Positions 26,474-33,823 of a stretch of 64,000 nucleotides of DNA are shown here, piece after piece. Each line of letters begins with the position of its first letter. The first letter of the stretch is position 1. The DNA comes from Neolewinella marina (GTDB lineage: Bacteria > Bacteroidota > Bacteroidia > Chitinophagales > Saprospiraceae): positions 62,001 to 126,000 of the forward strand of contig NZ_PDLO01000009.1 in the NCBI RefSeq assembly GCF_002631205.1. Direction: 5' to 3'. The position numbers were made by a program, and so were the translations under genes. The notes beneath the pieces are model-generated. The model did no database searches, had not been told where the DNA came from, and saw only the letters and a list, made by a program, of their open reading frames with translations.

Positions 26474-29284
26474 ATGAGGGCTACCCGTAGAATCCAAGGG
26501 TTCGCGCAAATTGAATTTGCCGAAATACCGACTCGTCTCTCCAGCCTGACGTTGCTGTTGATCTTGATTCTCTTGAATAATACCATCGTCGCGCAGGATT
26601 TAGACCCTACCCTGCCGCCGAGCGGGAATTTTGATCTCTCCTACTGGAAACTGACCCGCCCGAACCAGCAGGAATTGGATGAAGATGCGCTGACCAGCGG
26701 CACTACGATACCCGGTGAGTTTTATACCGACCCCGCAACCGGCGCCATGGTGTTTGTAACCCCCAACGACGGCAAGACGGGCGGTAGTTCCTATCCGCGG
26801 ACCGAGCTAAGAGAAATGCTTCGTCGCGGAGACACCAGGATAGGAACCCAGGGCATTAATAAGAACAACTGGGTGTTCTCCTCGTCTACCCTGGCCAACC
26901 AGGAAGCCGCCGGGGGAGTGGATGGCATATTGACCGCCACCGTGGCCGTCGATCACGTGTCCGAGACTTCCGACGAAACCTTCAAGATCGGTAGAGTTAT
27001 CGTCGGGCAGATTCATGCCTCCGACGACGAACCCTGTAGGTTGTACTACCGCAAGTTGCCCGAAAACACCCGGGGCTCGATTTACTTTGCCCACGAACCT
27101 ACTACCGGTCCTGAGCAGTGGTACGAATTGATCGGCAGCAGAAGCAACGGAATAGACGACCCGGCCGACGGCGTCGCCCTTGGTGAAAAATTCAGCTACG
27201 AAATCAAGGCAATTGGCAATACCCTGACCGTAACCATCATGCGGGAGGGCAAGCCCGATGTTTCTCAGGAAGTAGACATGACGGACAGCGGTTTTGCTAA
27301 TGACTGGATGTACTTCAAAGCAGGAAACTACAACCAGAACAATGCCGGCGACCCGGATGAATACGCGCAGGTTTCCTTCTTCGCACTGGACGTTACTCAC
27401 TTCGAACCCACTCCGCCGTCAGAGTACCTCGCCCCGTCCGATATACCAAGGTTCAAACCCATCCTGGCGGAATCCAAACTGCAGGGACCTACCAGCTCCA
27501 CCCTGGCCAGTGTGGACCGGCTCAACAGCGGTTACACCCACCCGGAGTATTTCCACGTAGTTGACGGCGACAAGATCCTTTTCAGCCAGAGCGGCGACAG
27601 CCGGCGGACGGAGCTTCGTCACCTGACCAATTGGGACCTTACGCAAGCCAACCGATCCCTGCACGGCCGACTCGATATCGTAGAACAGACCTGCGACCAG
27701 GTCACCGTAATGCAAATTCACGACGACGCCAACGCGGGCGACGGACCAAATAAGCCACTGCTGAGAATCTACAAGCACAATGGCAGAACACCCACTAACC
27801 ACATTTGGGCGGCTATAAAGACGGACGACGGCGGTAGTGCCACCACTCACGTGGATCTCGGTGAAGACCCCGGGGGGGTCTTCAACTGTGATATCCGACT
27901 GGTAGATGGTAATATGATTATCGACTTCCAAGGCGAGGAAAAAGTAAACATGGATGTCTCTTTCTGGACCTACCCCAGTTACTGGAAAGCAGGGGTTTAC
28001 CTCCAGGACGACGGAGTAGCAACTGCACACTTCGACCACCTCTTTGAAGGTGATGGGTCACCGCAAAACTTTGCTCCCTCGATCAGTATTACCTCGCCGG
28101 AGAGCAACACCAACTTTCTCCCGGGTAGCGATATCACCATTATGGTGGATGCAGAGGACTCCGACGGAGAATTAGCCAAAGTAGAATTTTTCGAAGGTGG
28201 CAGCAACAAGATAGGTGAGGTACTGAGCGCGCCCTATACCTTCGTATGGACTGACGTAGCCGAAGGCAGCTACACCCTCACGGCCCGGGCGATCGATGAC
28301 GAAGGTGCCGCCAAAACTTCCCTGAGTGTTAATATTACCGTGGGGGAAGTGGTAAGCGTAACCGGAGTAGAACTGACGGACATCGGAACGATTGCCGTTG
28401 GAGCCGAAGTGCAACTGGAAGCATCTGTTTTTCCCGCTTCGGCGACCAACCAAAATCTGACGTTTGTATCAGATGATGCAACCGTCGCTACGGTGAGTCC
28501 GGACGGACTCGTGAGGGGAATATCCGAAGGGTCTACTACGGTTACGGTAACTACGGAAGAGGGTGGATTTACCGACGCGGTTGTCGTTAACGTAGTTGCT
28601 CCCTCCGATAAATTTAACTGGGCACGTTTCCAGCCGGTTGTTGGCACCGGAACACCCGACGGATCTAACGTAGTGACTAATCTCGTAGACGACGACACCG
28701 ACACCCGCTGGTCGGTGGAAGGTATGCCACAGTCCGCCACGATTGATTTAGGAGGAGATATTACAATCACCCGTACGGAAGTTACGAGCTATGAAGGCAG
28801 AGCGTACCAGTTTATCATCGAAGGCGCGGCGACCATGGATGGCCCGTACACGACCATCGTTGATCGTTCGAACAACACTAGCCCGGGTACGCCCGCCACG
28901 CCTATTGTTGACTTGGTGGACAGCGTCGAAGCCCGGTTTGTCAGAATTACCGTATCGGGCGCTGATGTCTATACCGGGGCCTGGGTAAGCTTAACCGAAC
29001 TGAGAGTGTTTGGTGAAGGGGAGCGCGAGCCGGTTTCCACCTCGAACGACCTAGCTGATAGTGATATTCTGCTCTACCCCAATCCCACCGGGTCGATAGT
29101 CACCATTAGTGCTACGGAACAATTTCATAGCGCTTCTATCTATGACCAATCAGGAAGGCTGGTTTTGCGCAAGAATCTTTCTTCCTCGGCCACGCTGGAC
29201 TTGAGCAGGCTCTCTGCCGGTATCTACCTGATCAAGCTCTCAGGTAACAATAAGCAGCACATTTCAAAATTGATAAAACGTTAG
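26474..29284 (+). CDS. Secreted two-domain alginate lyase (PL7-PL7) with T9SS sorting domain
   Basis: 936 residues, with a signal peptide to about residue 41 (VAQ). First PL7 domain (about 48-310): RTELR at 109-113, QIH at 179-181 and YFKAGNYNQ at 280-288, the three family motifs. Second PL7 domain (about 325-525): RTELR at 378-382, QIH at 414-416 and YWKAGVYLQ at 503-511. Next come an Ig-like domain (535-630), a Big_2-type Ig domain (632-712), an F5/8-type-C module that may bind sugar (715-845), and a T9SS type A sorting domain (about 865-936, LYPNPTGSIVTI to the end). It is therefore an extracellular or surface endo-acting lyase. Both catalytic domains look intact and differ from each other, so they may prefer different uronate linkages. 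A MITE begins at its last codon. Confidence 0.93.
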   Translation: MRATRRIQGFAQIEFAEIPTRLSSLTLLLILILLNNTIVAQDLDPTLPPSGNFDLSYWKLTRPNQQELDEDALTSGTTIPGEFYTDPATGAMVFVTPNDGKTGGSSYPRTELREMLRRGDTRIGTQGINKNNWVFSSSTLANQEAAGGVDGILTATVAVDHVSETSDETFKIGRVIVGQIHASDDEPCRLYYRKLPENTRGSIYFAHEPTTGPEQWYELIGSRSNGIDDPADGVALGEKFSYEIKAIGNTLTVTIMREGKPDVSQEVDMTDSGFANDWMYFKAGNYNQNNAGDPDEYAQVSFFALDVTHFEPTPPSEYLAPSDIPRFKPILAESKLQGPTSSTLASVDRLNSGYTHPEYFHVVDGDKILFSQSGDSRRTELRHLTNWDLTQANRSLHGRLDIVEQTCDQVTVMQIHDDANAGDGPNKPLLRIYKHNGRTPTNHIWAAIKTDDGGSATTHVDLGEDPGGVFNCDIRLVDGNMIIDFQGEEKVNMDVSFWTYPSYWKAGVYLQDDGVATAHFDHLFEGDGSPQNFAPSISITSPESNTNFLPGSDITIMVDAEDSDGELAKVEFFEGGSNKIGEVLSAPYTFVWTDVAEGSYTLTARAIDDEGAAKTSLSVNITVGEVVSVTGVELTDIGTIAVGAEVQLEASVFPASATNQNLTFVSDDATVATVSPDGLVRGISEGSTTVTVTTEEGGFTDAVVVNVVAPSDKFNWARFQPVVGTGTPDGSNVVTNLVDDDTDTRWSVEGMPQSATIDLGGDITITRTEVTSYEGRAYQFIIEGAATMDGPYTTIVDRSNNTSPGTPATPIVDLVDSVEARFVRITVSGADVYTGAWVSLTELRVFGEGEREPVSTSNDLADSDILLYPNPTGSIVTISATEQFHSASIYDQSGRLVLRKNLSSSATLDLSRLSAGIYLIKLSGNNKQHISKLIKR

Positions 29285-29474
29285 AGCTTGTTTGGGCTTT
29301 GGCCTTCTGGCCGAAAATGAGCCACTTTGGTGGTGACTGAGGCGCCTAAAGTGGATCGTAGCAATGCGAAGCGCGGGGCAGGGCCCCTGCGGTGAAGCTA
29401 AAGCTACTTTAGGCAAAGAAGGACAGTAGCAAAGGGGCCATTTGCAGGGCGAATGTAAAAGCCCAAACAAGCTC
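29284..29474. mobile_element. 191-bp MITE with TTA target duplication
   Basis: The left end GAGCTTGTTTGGGCTTT (29284) is matched by an inverted right end finishing at 29474, 17 of 18 bases. TTA flanks both ends (29281-29283 and 29475-29477), the TNA-type duplication known from IS5-group elements. The whole element is a long imperfect palindrome; for example GCCTAAAGT and ACTTTAGGC pair inside. No transposase is encoded. The left end supplies the last base of the PL7 stop codon. Confidence 0.8.
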
Positions 29475-29569
29475 TTAGGTCTTCTAGCGCTCTGCCAAGT
29501 TTGAAATCATGGTGGATGCTGGTACAATTTAACGGTAGGCGAGGAGCGAAACCGCTTGCATGCAATGCC

Positions 29570-29806
29570 TCATTGGGGCCTATGGATATCCCAAATGTTC
29601 AACTCGTAGCAGTCGGTGGGATTGATGTCTTCCTACCCCTCAGCGGACGAATACCCTAGAATGGAGCGTGCTATTGGGTTGGCGTGCCATCGTAGAATGT
29701 CCAGGGGGCGTCTCCGTGAACGTCCCAATCTGCGGAGTCTTTCACCAATAGGGATTGCGACGGCGAAGAGGATACGGCGGTAAGCAGGGTCAGGACAATG
29801 AATTCA
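29570..29806 (-). pseudogene. Remnant of a DUF1080 (3-keto-disaccharide hydrolase)-like gene
   Basis: Two short open fragments in different frames look like parts of one protein. Fragment A (about 29806 down to a stop at 29671) reads as a signal-like hydrophobic stretch and then KDSADWDVHGDAPWTFYDG, as at the start of DUF1080 domains. Fragment B (29629 to 29570) reads DINPTDCYELNIWD, a conserved middle motif of that family. In an intact protein these would be some 55-60 residues apart, but here only about 20 codons separate them, so an internal deletion is implied. The remnant ends next to the MITE and begins inside the end of the bicupin gene. The family call is by motif memory only. Confidence 0.5.
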
Positions 29807-30685
29807 GGTAGGATCCTTATCCTGGACTGCTGTTTCGTCGGTACTGACCGGCTTGTGCGTTTTGAGCCATTCCTGCCCCTCCCTGTTCAGGAAGAAATCC
29901 ATCCACAGGTAGTACATCTTCTTGTTCTCCCCGACCGTGACCGAGTGACTTGAGCCGATGGGGATGTGGAGGACGGAAAACTCCCCCAGCTCGGCCGAGG
30001 CATTATCGGCGTGTACGACGATATCGTTATCGGTCAGCCCCAGGAAAAGCTGGTCCAGCATGGGGTGCTCGTGGGCCCCGACCCGATCCGGCCCCGGGGC
30101 CTCGACCGTCCCCAAGGAAACCCGGGGAATGATGTCGGCTGGTAGCACGGTGCGGCTGACGGTATTCGGGCTCTTGATCTTTTCGGTGTAGGGCTCCGTG
30201 TCCACGAAGCGGGTAAAGTAGAGGCTGTACTTGTTGTCGGCGGGGAAGCTGGCCAGGTCTTCATTATCCTCATCTGTGAGCTTTTTGGTGAACTGCAGGA
30301 AGTGCAGTTCCTCGCCCGCCGGGACTTCCAAACGGACGCTACCGATGTCGTCCATCGGAATAGCAATGGATTCCGGCGTGAGGTGACGTACAAAAGTATC
30401 GGCGTGAAGCACCCCGGTGCCGGCAAGAAAAATGAACATAGTTACATGGCCAGCTTCCAAATCGATGACTGGGGAGGCCGGGCCCGCATAGGCCAGATGC
30501 TCGATTCTCGTGTCGGCAATTTCACCGGGCAGTACCGTTTCGCTAAAGGTCCGGCTGTCCGCCGGAATCTCCATCTGTAAATCCTGGACGACGATCTCCG
30601 TGGCGTCCTGGCAGGAGGACACACAGACCGCCAGGGTTAAAAAGAGCCCCGCGATCCCGCCCGGAAGTACTACTGAATAATTCAT
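29804..30685 (-). CDS. Bicupin lipoprotein of unknown function in the alginate operon
   Basis: 293 residues, with lipoprotein signal MNYSVVLPGGIAGLFLTLAVCVSSC (cysteine at 25). Two cupin-like halves can be outlined, about 55-150 and 175-265. The second has AHEHPMLDQLFLGL, then GEFSVLHIPIGSSHSV, with His residues placed as cupin metal ligands; the first half lacks this His set (FVRHLTPESIAIPMDDIG). It is probably periplasmic. It is the last gene of the minus-strand lyase operon, 109 bp behind the Nramp-like gene. A role in isomerising or binding unsaturated uronates is possible by analogy with KdgF and KduI, but nothing in the sequence proves it. Confidence 0.7.
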   Translation of the reverse strand: MNYSVVLPGGIAGLFLTLAVCVSSCQDATEIVVQDLQMEIPADSRTFSETVLPGEIADTRIEHLAYAGPASPVIDLEAGHVTMFIFLAGTGVLHADTFVRHLTPESIAIPMDDIGSVRLEVPAGEELHFLQFTKKLTDEDNEDLASFPADNKYSLYFTRFVDTEPYTEKIKSPNTVSRTVLPADIIPRVSLGTVEAPGPDRVGAHEHPMLDQLFLGLTDNDIVVHADNASAELGEFSVLHIPIGSSHSVTVGENKKMYYLWMDFFLNREGQEWLKTHKPVSTDETAVQDKDPT

Positions 30686-30794
30686 GATGTTGCTGATATA
30701 GTCTTTGCGTTCGCGCCCGACAAGGGCGGTGGTACCGTTATGGCCAACTATGGGCTTACTGCACCGAGAACTATCCGGAATATACGACTCCCCT

Positions 30795-32030
30795 CTACCC
30801 GAATATATCCGCCAACCCGTTCCAGGAAATGATCAGGGAGAAGATAAAGGCAGCTGCCATCACCCCGTTCGTCAACCACCGACCCGCGGGCAGCCCTGCC
30901 CCCTTGCGGTTCCAGAGGTAGAGGAGGCTGGCGATCACCAGGGGGAGGGCGAAGACGTTGAATACCTGGGTGAAGATCTGCCCCTGCACCGGGTTGAAGC
31001 CGAACACCGGTACGCTCAGCGCCACGACGCTGGCCACCCCGGTGATTACCTTGAAGCGGGCGGAGTTGACGTCCAGTTTGCCCGCCGAATAGTCGCCCAG
31101 CATCAGCGGCACGATCATCAGGCAGGGAAAGATTGAACTGAGGCCCGCGCTCAGGGTGCCGGCAAAGAATACGCTGACGGCAAATTTGCCCACCGAAGGC
31201 TCCAGGGCACCGGACATGTCCAGTACGTTGTTGATTTCCGTTCCGCTGCCGTACAGGCTGCCGCTGGCCACGGCCATGATCGCCCCGCTGATGGTGAAGA
31301 TCAGCAGGCCGGCGATGATGGAGTCGTTGCGCTGCGTCCGGAAGTCTGCCTGTGTCCAGCCCTTACCCTGGATGAAGAGGGGCCGCGACAGGAAGGTGGC
31401 CGCCGCCATGGTGGTGCCCACGAAGGCCGCGATGAGGATGCCGGCCCCCGGTACGTCGGGGATCTTCGGGATGAGGCCCGCGACCACCTCCGCCGGCTGG
31501 GGGAAAACGAAGAGCAGGGTGAAGACGAACGATAAGCCCATCAGGGAAACGAAGAGGGCCAGCACCTTCTCGAAGATGGAGTACTTGCCCTTCAGCAGCA
31601 GGAGGTAGAAGATGCCGATGATGAGTATGGCCAACCCCAGGACCACCCAGTACTTGGAACCCTGCAGCCCTGGGAAGTTCAGGGCCAGGATCTCGTAGAC
31701 GACGTTGGAGGTGATGCCCAGGATGCCGATCAGGGAATTCCACTGTCCGATCCCCACCGCCACGATGATGGCAATGGCCAGGAACTTGCCCCATGGCAGG
31801 TGCCTGCGCACCGCGAAGAGGGCCGTCTCCCCGGTGGCCAGGTAGTAGCTCCCGGAAACGTAGATCAGCACCCCCGAAAAAAGGCAGCTGAAGAACAGCA
31901 CCCAAAGCAGGCCCATCCCGAAGGAATTCCCCGCCACGATCATGGAGGTTACGCTGCCGGTACCGATGGTGTAGCCGATGGCGAAGATCCCCGGCCCGAA
32001 GGCCAGCAGGAAAGAGAGTAATTTCTTCAT
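30795..32030 (-). CDS. Divergent Nramp-like transporter
   Basis: 411 residues from ATG 32030 (MKKLLSFLLAFGPGIFAIGY); a longer frame to 32069 is less likely. Eleven or so membrane helices show the Nramp/LeuT arrangement. The metal site is not conserved: helix 1 reads GYTIGTGSVTS where true Nramp has DPGN, and helix 6 reads TTMAAATFLSRPL where Nramp has MPHN. Manganese or iron transport is therefore doubtful. In an alginate operon it could move another cation released from the Ca-rich polymer or an organic substrate. Both ideas are inference. Confidence 0.75.
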   Translation of the reverse strand: MKKLLSFLLAFGPGIFAIGYTIGTGSVTSMIVAGNSFGMGLLWVLFFSCLFSGVLIYVSGSYYLATGETALFAVRRHLPWGKFLAIAIIVAVGIGQWNSLIGILGITSNVVYEILALNFPGLQGSKYWVVLGLAILIIGIFYLLLLKGKYSIFEKVLALFVSLMGLSFVFTLLFVFPQPAEVVAGLIPKIPDVPGAGILIAAFVGTTMAAATFLSRPLFIQGKGWTQADFRTQRNDSIIAGLLIFTISGAIMAVASGSLYGSGTEINNVLDMSGALEPSVGKFAVSVFFAGTLSAGLSSIFPCLMIVPLMLGDYSAGKLDVNSARFKVITGVASVVALSVPVFGFNPVQGQIFTQVFNVFALPLVIASLLYLWNRKGAGLPAGRWLTNGVMAAAFIFSLIISWNGLADIFG

Positions 32031-32043
32031 GAACTGCGCGCGC

Positions 32044-32166
32044 TTAGGAGTAGAAGGCCAGTCGCCCATGGCTGGCCACTCCCCGTCCGGTAAGCCGAAG
32101 GAGAATGGCCAGCCCGATGTAGCGGGATCCGCCGGTACCGCCGGCGGTCTTTGCGGAAGCGTTCAT
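32044..32166 (-). CDS. Possible 40-residue protein between MFS and Nramp-like genes
   Basis: ATG at 32166 starts 2 bp after the MFS stop and the frame ends 13 bp before the Nramp-like start, so it fills the gap as a real gene in a compact operon would. The product begins MNASAKTAGGTGGSRYIG and has one short hydrophobic stretch, LAILLRL, in a basic context. No family is recognised. It could also be chance in an intergenic leader. Confidence 0.4.
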   Translation of the reverse strand: MNASAKTAGGTGGSRYIGLAILLRLTGRGVASHGRLAFYS

Positions 32167-32168
32167 GC

Positions 32169-33473
32169 TTACGCTTTGGTAGGTTGTAAGGGTTCGATGC
32201 GCGGGCACAGCAGCCACACGCTCGCTACGGCAATGATGGCCAGGGCGGCCCCGATGACGAAGGCCGGGGTGTAGTTGCCGCCGGCCGTCAGCCAGGGTAC
32301 CAGGGCGGTAAGCCCGGCTACTGCCAGCTTGGCAGCCATGCCCGAGAGGCCGGCCAGGGTACCCACCGTCTTGCCACCGAAGAGGTCGCTCGGCAGGGTC
32401 TGTACGTTGCCGATGGCGGTCTGGAAGCCGAAGAGGATCACGGCCATCAGCAGCACCGCGGTGGCGGGGGCGCCCGGGTTGGACATGGCCAGCAGGGCCG
32501 GCAGCATGATGAGGCAGCCCAGGGTGATGACCAGCTTGCGGGTACCGTCGACCGTCCAGCCCGCCTTCAGGCGGTTCTGGGCCAGGAGTCCGCCGAACCA
32601 GGCCCCGAACATGGCCCCCACGTAGGGTACCCAGCCGTAGATGCCGATGGTCTTGACGTCCATGCCGTAGACCTCCGAGAGGTAGATGGGAATCCAGAAG
32701 ACGAACAGCCACCAGATCGGATCGATGACCGCCGAGGCGATGATGACCCCCCAGCTTTCCTTGTGGCCCAGCATCCGAAGCATACCGGGGTTGTAGCCTT
32801 CGTCGTAGTTGCCGTCCTGGTCCTTGTCCTGGTTCTGCTGGCCGGTAAGGATGTACTCCCTTTCCTCGTCCGTGATCCAGGGGTGGGACTTCGGCGGGGC
32901 CTTCACCAGTACGACCCAGGGGATCAGCCACAGCAGTCCGGTCAGCCCCACCAGAATGAAGATGACCTGCCAGCTGAAGTAGATCGACAGTAGGGCGATG
33001 AGGGGAATGGAGATGATGCCCCCGATGGCCGCTCCGGAATTGAAGATCCCCTGAGCCAGGGCGCGTTCCTTGGTCGGGAACCACTCCGCATTGCCCTTGG
33101 TCGCCCCGGGCCAGTTGCCGGCCTCGGCGATGCCGAGGATGGAGCGGAAGATGGCGAAGCTTGCCACCCCCCGCGCCACGGCGTGGAGGGCCGTAGCCAG
33201 CGACCAGACGCCGATCGAGAGCACGAAGCCCAGGCGGGTACCCACCCAGTCGAAGATCTTGCCGAACAGCGCCTGCCCGAAGGCGTAGGAAAAGACGAAC
33301 ACCACGGAAATGAAGGCGTAGATCTCCTTGCGCTCGTCGTCGGTCTTCTCGGGGTAGAGGTCGACCGAGATCTCTGGCCAGAGTACGTTGAGCGACTGGC
33401 GGTCAATGTAGTTGATGACGGTAGCGAGGGCGATCATGGTAACCACCCACCACCGGAGTCCGAAGAGCTTCAT
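32169..33473 (-). CDS. MFS hexuronate transporter (ExuT-like)
   Basis: 434 residues with about 12 membrane helices. The N-terminus MKLFGLRWWVVTMIALATVINYIDRQSLNVLWPEI is typical of the anion:cation symporter group (NYIDR motif). The loop 2-3 motif is present as GKIFDWVGTRLGF and the helix 4-5 region as AEAGNWPGATKGNAEWFP, the signature of ExuT/GudP transporters. It probably imports the monouronate (DEH) produced by PL17 and KdgF. Its ATG overlaps the kdgF stop by 4 bp (ATGA), so the two are translationally coupled. Confidence 0.9.
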   Translation of the reverse strand: MKLFGLRWWVVTMIALATVINYIDRQSLNVLWPEISVDLYPEKTDDERKEIYAFISVVFVFSYAFGQALFGKIFDWVGTRLGFVLSIGVWSLATALHAVARGVASFAIFRSILGIAEAGNWPGATKGNAEWFPTKERALAQGIFNSGAAIGGIISIPLIALLSIYFSWQVIFILVGLTGLLWLIPWVVLVKAPPKSHPWITDEEREYILTGQQNQDKDQDGNYDEGYNPGMLRMLGHKESWGVIIASAVIDPIWWLFVFWIPIYLSEVYGMDVKTIGIYGWVPYVGAMFGAWFGGLLAQNRLKAGWTVDGTRKLVITLGCLIMLPALLAMSNPGAPATAVLLMAVILFGFQTAIGNVQTLPSDLFGGKTVGTLAGLSGMAAKLAVAGLTALVPWLTAGGNYTPAFVIGAALAIIAVASVWLLCPRIEPLQPTKA

Positions 33474-33823
33474 GAGGATTGTACTGAGGGGAGAAAGTCC
33501 TCACGGACCGGAGAAAATACGTCGATCAATACCCCGGCCTCCTTGCAGACGCAGCCATGGCGGACGTGGGGCGGGATGTAGTAGGAGTCGCCGCCGCGGA
33601 TGGTCTTCACCTCATCGCCGATGGTCATCTCGAACACCCCGCTTTCCACGTAGGTAACCTGGCTGTGGTGGTGTTCGTGGAGTTGACCGACGGCGCCGGG
33701 CTGGAAATCGACCTTGACGAGCATGATCTTGTCGTCGTAGCCCATGATCTGTCGCTTGAGGCCGGGACCGACTTCTTCCCATTCGAGGTCTTTGCCGAAG
33801 ATGAATTCTTTACTCGCTTGCAT
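33470..33823 (-). CDS. kdgF: KdgF cupin, unsaturated monouronate conversion
   Basis: 117 residues forming a single cupin. Motif 1 is GQLHEHHHSQVTYVESGVFEMTIG (His set about 48-52), motif 2 is GDSYYIPPHVRHGC. KdgF catalyses ring opening of 4,5-unsaturated monouronates to the linear keto form, which becomes DEH. The length and the RQIMGYDDKIMLVKVDFQPGA segment fit KdgF. The start overlaps the end of the PL17 gene by 14 bp and the stop overlaps the MFS start, so the order lyase, KdgF, transporter follows the metabolic order. Confidence 0.92.
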   Translation of the reverse strand: MQASKEFIFGKDLEWEEVGPGLKRQIMGYDDKIMLVKVDFQPGAVGQLHEHHHSQVTYVESGVFEMTIGDEVKTIRGGDSYYIPPHVRHGCVCKEAGVLIDVFSPVREDFLPSVQSS

